From Candidatus Poribacteria bacterium (GTDB lineage: Bacteria > Poribacteria > WGA-4E > WGA-3G): a stretch of 64,000 nt of DNA. Location of the stretch: assembly GCA_028821605.1 (NCBI GenBank), contig JAPPFM010000056.1:1-64000 (forward strand). Direction: 5' to 3'. This document shows, one piece after another, positions 16,969-25,089 of this stretch. How positions within the stretch are numbered: the first letter of the stretch is position 1; each line of letters begins with the position of its first letter. Position numbers and translations under genes: made by a program. Below the pieces are notes generated by a model that made no database searches, was not told the DNA's origin, and saw only the letters and a list, made by a program, of their open reading frames with translations.

Positions 16969-18810
16969 ATGGGAGCACGTTACATTCTCGCATTGGTTCT
17001 AATGGTTGCTGTAATAGTTATATGGACCATAGTTAGTCCTTATATTTTCAAAGATAGTTTTGTACCCCAACCGAACGAACCAACAACTACCGAAACACCG
17101 ATAGCAACAAGTCCAAGCGAAACACAACCCGATGCCGAAACGCAAGCAGCATCGGATGGAACCGATGCATCCGTCAACCCTGATCTCTGGACACCAATTC
17201 AGGAAACCCCGGAGGATGCAAAAGTCAACGTCCGGACTGATAACTATAGTGTTGTCTTTAACGAAAAACTTGCAATCGCTAGGAAGTGGCAATTAAATCA
17301 TTTTCCAGACCGGTCAAATGTGGATAAAATGCCCTTGAACTTAATTCCGGAGAATGCGCTGAGCTGTCTCGCTCTCCGGTTCGCGAATTCACAGTTGGAA
17401 CTTGACGCGCTTCGAGCGACGTGGAGGGCTGACAAATCTGAAATTGACATTACAAATGGACAAAAGAGTGAGACGCTTACTTTCAGGGCACTCATTGGAG
17501 AAAAACTACAGGTCACAAAGCAGTTCACGTTCAACCCTGGGACCTATTTTGTTGACATGGTGGTAACCTTCCAAAACGTCTCTAACGAGCCGTTGCTCAT
17601 GGGCGGGAACGAACCCGCAAATGGATACCAACTTCAGTGGGGACGAGGTATCAGTGCTGATCTGCTGCCACACGAAAAGAGAAGTGGTAACCGCGGGCGA
17701 CATGGCGAGGAGGGCGCGAAAGCTTATATCAGTGGGGGCAAACCGAAACGTGAACTCAAGCCAGAGCAAGCTATGGCGACAGTTCTCTGGGCAGGGATGG
17801 ATAGCAAGTACTTCAGTGCACTGATGATACCTGACCAGCAACTTGGAGCGACCTATAAATTTATAGAAACACCGGAGGCAAACACTGATATCACTGTCAG
17901 CGCGCCAACACAAACGGCCGCGCTCGTGGTACCGAACTTTGTTCTCCCAGCACAGCAGAAAAGGGTAGATGCTTTCCGTCTCTACGTTGGACCGAAGAAC
18001 GACACAATTCTAAAGAGTATAGAAGCACCGAATGCGCCAGAGGACCCGATCCGCCTCTCCAAAATCATTGACTTCGGATTCTTTTGGCCCCTTGCGTGGG
18101 GGATGCTCTGGATATTCAAAGGCGTGCACGGAATCTTTGGGAACTATGGTATTTCGATTATCCTTCTAACGGCTTTGGTGAAGATCATCTCTTATCCCTT
18201 CACCCATAAAGCGCACAAATCTATGAAGGAGATGCAGAAGCTGCAACCGCAGCTTGTGGAGTTGAAGGAGAAATATAGAGATGACCCACAGAAACTCAAC
18301 CGTGCGACAATGCGACTTTACAAGGAGCACGGTGTCAACCCGTTAGGGGGATGCATACCGTGGCTGCCACAAATCCCAATTTTTTGGGCACTCTTCGCAC
18401 TTCTTGGGAGTGCGGTGGAACTCCGCGGGGCACCTTTCCTGTTATGGATTGATGACCTCTCGGCACCTGACACTTTAGTCGAACTGCCTTTCACGATTCC
18501 ACTGATTTTCATGGAGATAGATGCTATCCGTCTGCTACCGATAATAAACGGTTTGACAACTTGGCTCCAGCAGAAATTTGTTGGTAATATGACACCGACA
18601 ACCGACAACATGCAAGCAAAATTGATGCAGTTTATGCCCCTTATTTTTGTTTTTATCTTCTACAACTGGGCATCTGGGTTTGTGTTGTATTGGTTGTGCA
18701 ACAATGTATTTACAGTGGCACAACAATATTTACAGAATCGAAGTGAGACTGATGAGGATCAGTCCGCATCAGCAGATACGAAAAAACGGAACAATTCTAA
18801 ACGGAAATAG
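16969..18810 (+). CDS. yidC: Membrane protein insertase YidC (Gram-negative type)
   Basis: A 613-residue inner-membrane insertase acting alone or with SecYEG. The first membrane helix (residues 4-25) is followed by a Thr/Pro/Glu-rich linker and a large periplasmic P1 domain (about 70-350). The conserved insertase core follows: WPLAWGMLWIFKGVHGIFGNYGISIILLTALVKIISYPFT, the cytoplasmic helical hairpin (EMQKLQPQLVELKEKYRDDPQKLN), and three further helices ending in FVLYWLCNNVFTVAQQY. A basic tail (TKKRNNSKRK) could contact ribosomes. The P1 domain argues for a diderm cell. A GAGGAG site precedes the ATG. Confidence 0.97.
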   Translation: MGARYILALVLMVAVIVIWTIVSPYIFKDSFVPQPNEPTTTETPIATSPSETQPDAETQAASDGTDASVNPDLWTPIQETPEDAKVNVRTDNYSVVFNEKLAIARKWQLNHFPDRSNVDKMPLNLIPENALSCLALRFANSQLELDALRATWRADKSEIDITNGQKSETLTFRALIGEKLQVTKQFTFNPGTYFVDMVVTFQNVSNEPLLMGGNEPANGYQLQWGRGISADLLPHEKRSGNRGRHGEEGAKAYISGGKPKRELKPEQAMATVLWAGMDSKYFSALMIPDQQLGATYKFIETPEANTDITVSAPTQTAALVVPNFVLPAQQKRVDAFRLYVGPKNDTILKSIEAPNAPEDPIRLSKIIDFGFFWPLAWGMLWIFKGVHGIFGNYGISIILLTALVKIISYPFTHKAHKSMKEMQKLQPQLVELKEKYRDDPQKLNRATMRLYKEHGVNPLGGCIPWLPQIPIFWALFALLGSAVELRGAPFLLWIDDLSAPDTLVELPFTIPLIFMEIDAIRLLPIINGLTTWLQQKFVGNMTPTTDNMQAKLMQFMPLIFVFIFYNWASGFVLYWLCNNVFTVAQQYLQNRSETDEDQSASADTKKRNNSKRK

Positions 18811-18900
18811 ATCTGATAAATCAGTACTATATAGCAAAGTCTCCAGACCGCATTGACGACTCCATCGCTGGAAACGACTATGTAAGGAGGATATTAACCT

Positions 18901-19524
18901 GTGCAAAACTACATTGAAACCGAAGGCGATACAGTGGAGGAAGCAATTGAACATGCGCTGAACGAACTCGAGGCAACTCGGGAGCAGGTTACAATTGACA
19001 TCATCAGTGAACCGACAAAAGGAATTTTAAATTTCGGCGCAAAACCTGCAAAAATCCGAGCGACACTCAAGCAGGATGTCTCTTCCGCACCGGAAACGAT
19101 CCTAAAGGAGATTCTCAGTCGGATGGGGATTGAGGCGGAGGTTGAATCGGATTTTGTTGACGGAAGCACACATCTTAATATTGCCACTGAGAGTCCCGCC
19201 TTGCTCATCGGAAAACACGGACAGACACTTGACGCGATTGAACGCCTGCTTAATTGTATCATCAATAAAGCTTCGCTTGTAAAAAAACGTGTTTTTGTTG
19301 ATACCGAAGGCTACCGAGCACGTCGGGAAGAACGGCTTGTCGAAATGGCGCGTCAAGTAGCAGAAAAGGTCAAGTATACTGACCGAGAGGTTGTCCTCGC
19401 ACCTATGTCCGCACGCGATCGGCGCGTTATTCATGTTGCATTAAAAGAGGACGATGTTGTGTCTACTTATAGCCAAGGTGAAGGTGAAATGCGGCGTGTC
19501 GTTGTTACAACGCAACACCCTTAA
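18901..19524 (+). CDS. jag: Jag/KhpB-type RNA-binding protein
   Basis: A 207-residue cytoplasmic protein with three domains: an N-terminal Jag_N domain (residues 1-58, ending ILNFGAKPAKIRATL), a KH domain (about 65-145, with LLIGKHGQTLDAIERLLN as its GxxG loop) and an R3H domain (about 150-207, RDRRVIHVALKEDDVVSTYSQGE). It probably binds small RNAs and mRNAs. It uses a GTG start behind AAGGAGG. Position between yidC and mnmE is the standard one. The stop codon abuts a hairpin element that fills the gap to mnmE. Confidence 0.93.
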   Translation: MQNYIETEGDTVEEAIEHALNELEATREQVTIDIISEPTKGILNFGAKPAKIRATLKQDVSSAPETILKEILSRMGIEAEVESDFVDGSTHLNIATESPALLIGKHGQTLDAIERLLNCIINKASLVKKRVFVDTEGYRARREERLVEMARQVAEKVKYTDREVVLAPMSARDRRVIHVALKEDDVVSTYSQGEGEMRRVVVTTQHP

Positions 19525-19622
19525 AATGGCTATCAGCAGTCGGTAGTCAGTAACAAGAGACGTTAGTATTATCGAAACCGTCTTGTAACTGACAACTGAC
19601 ACCTGATGGCTGATGGCTATCC
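19525..19622. repeat. MITE-like hairpin element between jag and mnmE
   Basis: The left arm (from about 19527: GGCTATCAGC...GTCAGTAACAAGA) and the reverse complement of the right arm (from about 19620: AGCCATCAGC...GTCAGTTACAAGA) form imperfect terminal inverted repeats of 30-40 bases. The element begins at the jag stop codon and ends just before the mnmE start. Related CTGACAA/TTATCAGTTA pieces occur at 5781-5813 and 12359-12374, also next to stop codons. Confidence 0.6.
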
Positions 19623-19623
19623 T

Positions 19624-21012
19624 ATGAATTTCCATGATACGATTGCTGCCATCGCGACAGCACGGGGCGAAGCTGGTATCGGCATCGTCCGAGTGAGCGG
19701 TTCGCTTGCCCTGCCAATTGCCTCTGAATTGTTCCGGTCCCCGCGCGCAGTGTCCCTCGCAGAACTGTCAACGCATACACTTACATACGGGCACGTCGTA
19801 GATATTACCGCATCTGATGAGATTATTGATGAAGTTCTGCTCGGCATCATGCACGCGCCTAAGACGTATACGGGTGAAGACATTGTCGAATTTAACTGCC
19901 ACGGTGGAATGGTAACGCTCACAGCAGTGTTGGATTTGGTAGTCAAAAGCGGGGCACGGATTGCAGAACCGGGGGAATTCACAAAGCGTGCTTTCCTTAA
20001 CGGAAGATTGGATTTGGCACAGGCTGAAGCGGTTGCCGAACTCATTGCCTCAAAGACAGATCTAAGTCGGAAAATCGCTATAGAAACACTCGCTGGGAGA
20101 CTTTCTGATACCGTAAATCGTCTGAGCGACAGACTCGCGGGCTTACTCGCAGAAATCGAGGCGTCTGTCGACTTTCCTGAAGAAGACTTGGATTTCATGA
20201 AGGTGGAGACACAGCTTGAAACCGCACGTACGGTTCAGTCAGACTTAGTGGATCTGCTTGAAACCGCTACCGAAGGCAGGATTATCACGGAAGGGGTCAA
20301 CGTCGCGATTTTGGGTAAGCCCAATGTCGGGAAATCGAGTCTGCTCAATACCCTTGTTGGAACGAAACGCGCTATCGTCACAGATACACCGGGCACGACA
20401 CGCGATACAATTGAGGAACCAGTTAATATCAGTGGCATTCCGTTGAAGCTCATTGATACTGCTGGTATTCGACCAACATCTGACATCGTTGAACAAGAAG
20501 GCGTTGAACGGAGCAAGGCGGTACTCGACAGGGCAGAGTTGTTATTGCTGATGTTTGACGCATCACAACCCTTAAACGATGCCGATTTAGACCTTTTACA
20601 AACGGCACAGTCATCTAAGGCAATTCTTATTCTGAACAAGATTGACTTACCGGTTGTGACACCATCAGCGGCACTACTTGCACACTGCTCGAAAAAGCGA
20701 ATTGTTGAAACAGTGATTCCAGAGGGTAAAGGGCTTGACAAGTTAAAAGCAGCCGTCTGTGAGGAACTGCTTGGCGGCGAATTCGTCATCGGCGAATCGC
20801 CGATTGTGACAAACGCTCGCCATCAAGAGGCACTCCGCCGTGCTAACGAAGGACTTAATTACGCGATAGAAAGCCTCAAAAACGGTATGCCTCCGGATCT
20901 CGTTGCTGTCGATTTGCGAATTAGTTTGGATGGACTCGGGGACATCGTTGGTAAGACAACGACTGAAGACATTCTGGATAGAATCTTCTCCCAATTCTGT
21001 GTTGGAAAGTGA
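19624..21012 (+). CDS. mnmE: tRNA modification GTPase MnmE
   Basis: A 462-residue GTPase that, with MnmG, makes the cmnm5U/nm5U modification at wobble U34. Order: N-terminal tetrahydrofolate-binding domain (residues 1-118, ARGEAGIGIVRVSG and PKTYTGEDIVEFNCHGG), a helical domain split around a G domain (GKPNVGKSSLLN near 231, DTPGTTRDT, DTAGIR, LNKID), and the C-terminal FCVGK with the catalytic Cys. Start at 19624 was preferred because homologues begin just before HDTIAAIAT; an in-frame ATG at 19606 lies inside the hairpin element. No ribosome-binding site is visible. MnmG is not in the window. Confidence 0.95.
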   Translation: MNFHDTIAAIATARGEAGIGIVRVSGSLALPIASELFRSPRAVSLAELSTHTLTYGHVVDITASDEIIDEVLLGIMHAPKTYTGEDIVEFNCHGGMVTLTAVLDLVVKSGARIAEPGEFTKRAFLNGRLDLAQAEAVAELIASKTDLSRKIAIETLAGRLSDTVNRLSDRLAGLLAEIEASVDFPEEDLDFMKVETQLETARTVQSDLVDLLETATEGRIITEGVNVAILGKPNVGKSSLLNTLVGTKRAIVTDTPGTTRDTIEEPVNISGIPLKLIDTAGIRPTSDIVEQEGVERSKAVLDRAELLLLMFDASQPLNDADLDLLQTAQSSKAILILNKIDLPVVTPSAALLAHCSKKRIVETVIPEGKGLDKLKAAVCEELLGGEFVIGESPIVTNARHQEALRRANEGLNYAIESLKNGMPPDLVAVDLRISLDGLGDIVGKTTTEDILDRIFSQFCVGK

Positions 21013-21126
21013 GATTTATTAAGACGAACTACAAAAGTGGAACTTTTACCGTGATAAGGTGTGTCTATTTTCTGCAAACGGGCAGAGGGCATTAATTCTG
21101 GACACAATATCACAAAGGAGTCAGCC

Positions 21127-21333
21127 GTGTTAGGAGCAAAACAACAGTGGTGCCCTCGCTGCCAAAGGCACGTACAAACAGAGCAAAAGCAGTCCTTTGT
21201 TGGCAGACAGAAAGAGCTCGTCAGAATTATTATTACCTGCTTCAAGTGTCGTACAACGCTATCAAGCAAAACAACCAGCGCAGCGGTGCTTGAACAAAAC
21301 GAAGACGCTTCGACTGAACAGACGGAACAGTAG
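21127..21333 (+). CDS. Small zinc-ribbon protein
   Basis: A 68-residue protein with two CxxC pairs (WCPRC near residue 9 and CFKC near residue 37), arranged like a zinc ribbon, and an acidic Gln/Glu/Thr-rich tail. GTG at 21127 is supported by AAAGGAG six bases upstream; earlier in-frame starts lack such a site. Function unknown: similar ribbons occur in RNA-binding proteins and regulators. It lies 114 bases after mnmE and 75 before the selenoprotein. Confidence 0.7.
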   Translation: MLGAKQQWCPRCQRHVQTEQKQSFVGRQKELVRIIITCFKCRTTLSSKTTSAAVLEQNEDASTEQTEQ

Positions 21334-21408
21334 TGCAGGTGTGCTAATGATACTCCTGAAATTAATGGAATCGTAAATTAAAACGTTATTTAAAAAAGGA
21401 GAGAACCT

Positions 21409-22317
21409 ATGTTTAATTCTGTTTTTCGCCGCATTTCACTCGGTGTCTTACTACTGATGGTAGGCACAGTCCCCGCGCTTATTGCGAGCGAAGGGGTTAA
21501 ATGGGAAAAATCGCTTGAGGATGGCATGAAGGAAGCCGCGAAGACGGGCAAACCGGTTATGCTGGACTTCTACACTGACTGGTGAGGCTCATGCAGTCGG
21601 CTGGATGCCGAAACATTTACGGACGCTCGCATTGTCGAAATGTCCAAAAAGTTTGTTACCATCAAGGTCAACCCTGAGGATACCGAACACCCCGAAAATC
21701 GGGAAGCCCTTATGCGGTATGAAGTCCGCGGTTATCCGACAATCGTTTTCGCGAGTTCGGACGGTGGCATGATTGCCCAGCAAGAAGGGTTTATCTATCC
21801 GAATGAATTTGCTCCGGTGATAGAGGCTGCTTTGGAGAAAGAGGAAGTTTTCTCGAAAAAACTCGCCAAACTTGAGAAGAAACCGGACGATGCCAAACTT
21901 AACGCGCAAGTTGCGCTTACCTATTTAGAGCGGAAGCAGCTTGAAAAAGCGGTCCCGTTCAGCGAGAAAGCGTTTGAACTTGACCCAAGAAACAAATCAA
22001 GGCTCATCCCAAACTTGCATAACCAATTGGGACTCGCTTACGCCACAGCACTTGGTGCTATGCTTGAAAGTCCTGAAGCAGAGGCGACCTTTGAAAAAGC
22101 AGTCTCTCACTTCAAAACTGTGATAGACAAGTATCCAAAAAGCGATCTCCATGAACACGCTCAGTTTTACCTCGGTGTGACGTACGGCATCAAAGGGCAT
22201 TTTAAAGACGCGATTGCGGTGCTTGAAAAGTTAGCACATCATACCTCGGACGAGGATATGAGACGGAGTGCTGAAGCGAGATTAGAACAGGTCAGAGATT
22301 TGGCGGAGTCCAAATAG
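21409..22317 (+). CDS. Selenocysteine-containing thioredoxin-fold protein with TPR region (probable)
   Basis: Read through one in-frame TGA at 21583-21585, this is a 302-residue exported protein. Residues 1-27 form a signal peptide. The next segment reads KPVMLDFYTDW, then TGA at residue 59, then GSC: exactly a thioredoxin active site WCxxC with selenocysteine for the first Cys. The fold continues across the TGA with LDAETFTDARIVEMSKKFVTIKV and the cis-Pro motif RGYPTIVF (about residue 113). Residues 160-300 contain TPR-like helices (LNAQVALTYLERKQLEKAVPFSEKAFELDP). The ATG at 21409 has AAAAGGAGAG upstream. The likely role is envelope thiol or selenol redox chemistry. Alternatives are a sequencing error or a broken gene. 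Confidence 0.8.
21586..21611 (+). promoter_or_regulatory. Candidate bacterial SECIS hairpin just after the TGA codon
   Basis: TCGGC at 21597-21601 pairs with GCCGA at 21607-21611 around the loop TGGAT. The loop starts 16 bases after the TGA and has a G in its first two positions, as in published bacterial SECIS models. An alternative fold pairs CAG (21594-21596) with CTG (21601-21603) and GGC (21586-21588) with GCC (21607-21609). It is a manual fold without energy calculation. Confidence 0.5.
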
Positions 22318-22326
22318 CAATCTTCA

Positions 22327-22353
22327 GTAGGCGCGGTTCCAAACCGCGCCTAC
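22327..22353. repeat. Palindrome between convergent genes, overlapping a stop codon
   Basis: GTAGGCGCGGTT and AACCGCGCCTAC form a perfect 12-pair stem around three bases. It lies just after the selenoprotein stop and contains the stop codon of the leftward pseudouridine synthase. It belongs to the same GGTGCGGTT-type palindrome family found elsewhere and could act as a transcription barrier for both genes. Confidence 0.7.
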
Positions 22354-23063
22354 AACAACATTAACTCAGAAATTTCCTCTGGTGTCAGAAATCGATACTC
22401 TCCAGATGGAAGGTTGCCCAACCGCAAACTACCGATTCGGACCCGCTTTAAACGGATTACCGAATATCCTACGGCTTTAAACATTAGGCGCACCTGCCGT
22501 TTTTTCCCTTCATGAATTACGACCTCAAACTTCGTTGACGCGCCATCTTTACTTACCTTTAAACGCTTAACGCTTGCCGGTGCCGTTGTTCCGCTCGGAA
22601 TCGTAACGCCCTGACGTAACCGTTGAACCGCGTCGTCATGTGGCACTCCCTTCGCCCACACGAGATAGGTTTTCTCTATCTCATGGCTTGGATGTAGCAA
22701 CTGATGGGTGAAGTCTCCATCGTTTGTGAAGAGGAGAAGCCCTTCGGTCTCCAAGTCTAAGCGTCCGACGGGATAGATGGTATTGGCAAGGTCTGCGACG
22801 AGGTCCATGACAGTGGGTCGCCCGCGTTCATCGTGCCGTGTCGTCACGTAGCCCGCGGGTTTGTTCAGCATCAGGTAGATGTGTTCTGTTAGCGGTTCAA
22901 CCCGTTTCCCTTCAAATTCAACAGAATCGGTTTCTACGTTAATCGGGTGTCCGGGAACCAAAACGGGTTCTCCGTTGACGGTAACAGCCCCCGTTTGGAT
23001 GCTCTTTTTCGCTGCCCGTCGGGAGGCGATTCCTGATGTGGCAATATATTTTTCAAGTCGCAT
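22350..23063 (-). CDS. RsuA/RluB-family 23S/16S rRNA pseudouridine synthase
   Basis: A 237-residue enzyme that isomerises a specific rRNA uridine. Residues 1-60 are an S4 RNA-binding domain (RLEKYIATSGIASRRAAKKSIQTGAVTVNG). The catalytic domain shows MLNKPAGYVTTRHDERGRPTV and YPVGRLDLETEGLLLFTNDG, where the Asp is the nucleophile. The end, EGKKRQVRLMFKAVGY, is the RluB/RsuA signature. Which rRNA position it modifies cannot be read; RluB is most likely. Its stop lies inside the 22327-22353 palindrome. Confidence 0.9.
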   Translation of the reverse strand: MRLEKYIATSGIASRRAAKKSIQTGAVTVNGEPVLVPGHPINVETDSVEFEGKRVEPLTEHIYLMLNKPAGYVTTRHDERGRPTVMDLVADLANTIYPVGRLDLETEGLLLFTNDGDFTHQLLHPSHEIEKTYLVWAKGVPHDDAVQRLRQGVTIPSGTTAPASVKRLKVSKDGASTKFEVVIHEGKKRQVRLMFKAVGYSVIRLKRVRIGSLRLGNLPSGEYRFLTPEEISELMLL

Positions 23064-23091
23064 TGTTATATTAGGTGTGGATTCTTCACAT

Positions 23092-23652
23092 TCATTTTCT
23101 GAAGTTGTTTGTTTTTTCGTTCTTCATGTCCTCAATTGCGTAAACTCGGTCTGGATGTGTGTAACCTTCAAACATAACGTCTTTTTCATAATGCATGCCG
23201 AGTTTCTCTGCAACGCGAATTGAACGAGCGTTGAGCGGATCGATGATTGAAATCAACCGTGGCAAACATAAAATGTTGAATGCATAATTGAGCACCGCCC
23301 GTGAGGCTTCAGTTGCATAACCGCGTCCCCAATAGGGACGCGCCAATCGGTAGCCGATCTCTGTTTCTGAGTGTCCGCAGACATCAGGAAAGTGGAACAG
23401 TCCACAGTAACCAACCACTTCTTCGCTGCTTTTTTGAACCACTGCCCACGGTCCGATTCCTGACTTCTGGCGATAGTTCTCAAGGCAACGGCAGAGCCAA
23501 TCATGGACCCATTCAGGTGTCTGAACGCCGTTTCCAAAATGCATCACTTCTGGGTCTCCAAAGATACGATTCATAGCCTCAACATCGGAGAGACGGAACA
23601 ATCTAATAATTAGCCGATCCGTTTCGACAATAACCGCAGTAGAGTGGATCAT
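23092..23652 (-). CDS. GNAT family N-acetyltransferase (RimJ/RimL type)
   Basis: A 186-residue acetyl-CoA-dependent transferase. It begins VIVETDRLIIRLFRLSDVEAMNRIF, the standard opening of the Acetyltransf_3 family, and has GYRLARPYWGRGYATEASRAVLNYAF as the CoA-binding motif A, then NARSIRVAEKLGM. Substrate unknown: members acetylate ribosomal protein N-termini or small molecules. Its start overlaps the stop of the upstream HAD gene by four bases, so it is part of a coupled leftward operon. Confidence 0.88.
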   Translation of the reverse strand: MIHSTAVIVETDRLIIRLFRLSDVEAMNRIFGDPEVMHFGNGVQTPEWVHDWLCRCLENYRQKSGIGPWAVVQKSSEEVVGYCGLFHFPDVCGHSETEIGYRLARPYWGRGYATEASRAVLNYAFNILCLPRLISIIDPLNARSIRVAEKLGMHYEKDVMFEGYTHPDRVYAIEDMKNEKTNNFRK

Positions 23653-24290
23653 TTTTCTATTTGCCAGCTCTTTTCCGTCGCGGTGCGCCTAAGCTGCCGG
23701 TCCGGGTTAACGGCAACCGGATGCCCGAACAATTTCAGTTTGTGGGCATCTGTGTGGTGGTTTCCATAGGCATAAGAGCGGCTCAAATCAAATCCGTGTT
23801 CGGTTGCGAGTTTTTGGGCGAGTTTCGCTTTGTTTTCCGCAAAAGGATGTAATCCGACGCGCTGTCCCGTAAACTTTCCGTCAACTACCTCTAATTCGTG
23901 TGCGACCATCATATCGGTTTGGAAATGCTCATGAAACGGCTGAACAAGAAACGACAACGAACCTGACATGAGAACGACTGTGCGTCCTTCGGCGCGGTGG
24001 GCATGTATCAATTCGGCAATATGAAATGCGATGCTTGAACGCAGCGTATCAACGAAACAGCGGTGGGCAATCTCATGGATATGATCCCGTTCCAAACCGC
24101 GAAGGTAAACTTTGTTGGATTTCGCCACAGGTAGGGACTTAACCTTCAGGAAATTGGAGGTCCACGCAAGCAAATTTGGTATCGGAATCTCGCCGTGGTT
24201 TAACAGATACGCCAGAAAGACCTGCTCTGATGAAAGACGGATAATCGTGCCATCCAAATCGAAGACAGCACATGTTTTGGATTCTGTCAT
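23649..24290 (-). CDS. HAD-IB family phosphatase (SerB-like)
   Basis: A 213-residue haloacid-dehalogenase phosphatase. Motif I is FDLDGTII (nucleophile Asp near residue 10), motif II is MSGSLS (about residue 109), the Lys of motif III lies in NKAKLAQKLA, and motif IV is YGNHHTDAHKL. The cap is alpha-helical, as in HAD-IB enzymes such as phosphoserine phosphatase and acyl-lipid phosphatases. Substrate not determinable. It overlaps pdxJ upstream and the GNAT gene downstream by four bases each, so all three are translated together. Confidence 0.88.
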   Translation of the reverse strand: MTESKTCAVFDLDGTIIRLSSEQVFLAYLLNHGEIPIPNLLAWTSNFLKVKSLPVAKSNKVYLRGLERDHIHEIAHRCFVDTLRSSIAFHIAELIHAHRAEGRTVVLMSGSLSFLVQPFHEHFQTDMMVAHELEVVDGKFTGQRVGLHPFAENKAKLAQKLATEHGFDLSRSYAYGNHHTDAHKLKLFGHPVAVNPDRQLRRTATEKSWQIEK

Positions 24291-25039
24291 GTCGTCTGCT
24301 GCCCCAATGCGCGTCGGTACGCTTTAACGGCAGGTTCCAATCCTATATAAAGCGCATCCGCCATCAGATGGTGTCCGATGGAGACTTCAAGCAGTCCGGG
24401 TAATTTTTGCATCAGCGGGAGGTTGTCAAGATTCAGATCGTGTCCCGCGTTGATTCCAAGTCCTAAATCCATTGCCTTCGTCGCTGCCTTTTCCAATAAC
24501 GCGAACTCACGTTCAATCTCTGCCTCCGTTTCTGCCATGGCGTAAGGCGCAGTATAGAGTTCAATTCTATCCGCGCCGATGTCACGCGTCATCACTATCT
24601 GATCGACATCCGTTCCACTAAACAGACTCACGCGAATGTCAGCATTTTTCAACGCTGCGATGATCGGTTTCAATGTATCGCCATCTTTACGGATATCCCA
24701 AACGGTATGGCTTGTTATCTCGCCTTCTACAACTGGAACGAGCGTGCATTGGGTTGGTTTCGTGCGCAAGACCCTATCGATGAGGTCAGGTCTCGGATCG
24801 CCTTCAATATTATATTCAATGGTGGGTGATTTTTGGGTATTGATTTCTATTAAGCGTTCGGCGATATCCTGTACATCTCCTGGTCTGATATGGCGTTCAT
24901 CTTCACGCGGGTGCACGGTGATACCCTGCGCGCCTGCAGCGATACAGGTATCAACTGCGGTAAGTACGTCTGGAATATCGCCGCCGCGCGAGTTTCGTAG
25001 TGTTGCGATTTTGTTGACATTAACACTGAGAGAAATCAT
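24287..25039 (-). CDS. pdxJ: Pyridoxine 5'-phosphate synthase PdxJ
   Basis: A 250-residue TIM-barrel enzyme that condenses 1-deoxyxylulose 5-phosphate with 3-amino-2-oxopropyl phosphate to form pyridoxine 5'-phosphate. It shows SVNVNKIATLRNSRGGDIPDVL at the N-terminus, GITVHPREDERHI with catalytic residues near 41, and GINAGHDLNLDNLPL near 195 with the conserved His. Full length. First gene of the pdxJ-HAD-GNAT unit. Confidence 0.95.
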   Translation of the reverse strand: MISLSVNVNKIATLRNSRGGDIPDVLTAVDTCIAAGAQGITVHPREDERHIRPGDVQDIAERLIEINTQKSPTIEYNIEGDPRPDLIDRVLRTKPTQCTLVPVVEGEITSHTVWDIRKDGDTLKPIIAALKNADIRVSLFSGTDVDQIVMTRDIGADRIELYTAPYAMAETEAEIEREFALLEKAATKAMDLGLGINAGHDLNLDNLPLMQKLPGLLEVSIGHHLMADALYIGLEPAVKAYRRALGQQTT

Positions 25040-25089
25040 TTTTTCTTCCTTTTCTGTGTTTTTATTTTCTTGAAAGTTGGCGTTATGAA

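Noticed and set aside
21640-22317. Annotating the thioredoxin gene as a 225-codon protein starting after the TGA
   Set aside because: This would lack signal peptide and active site, while the preceding frame supplies both in phase; read-through at TGA is the better model.
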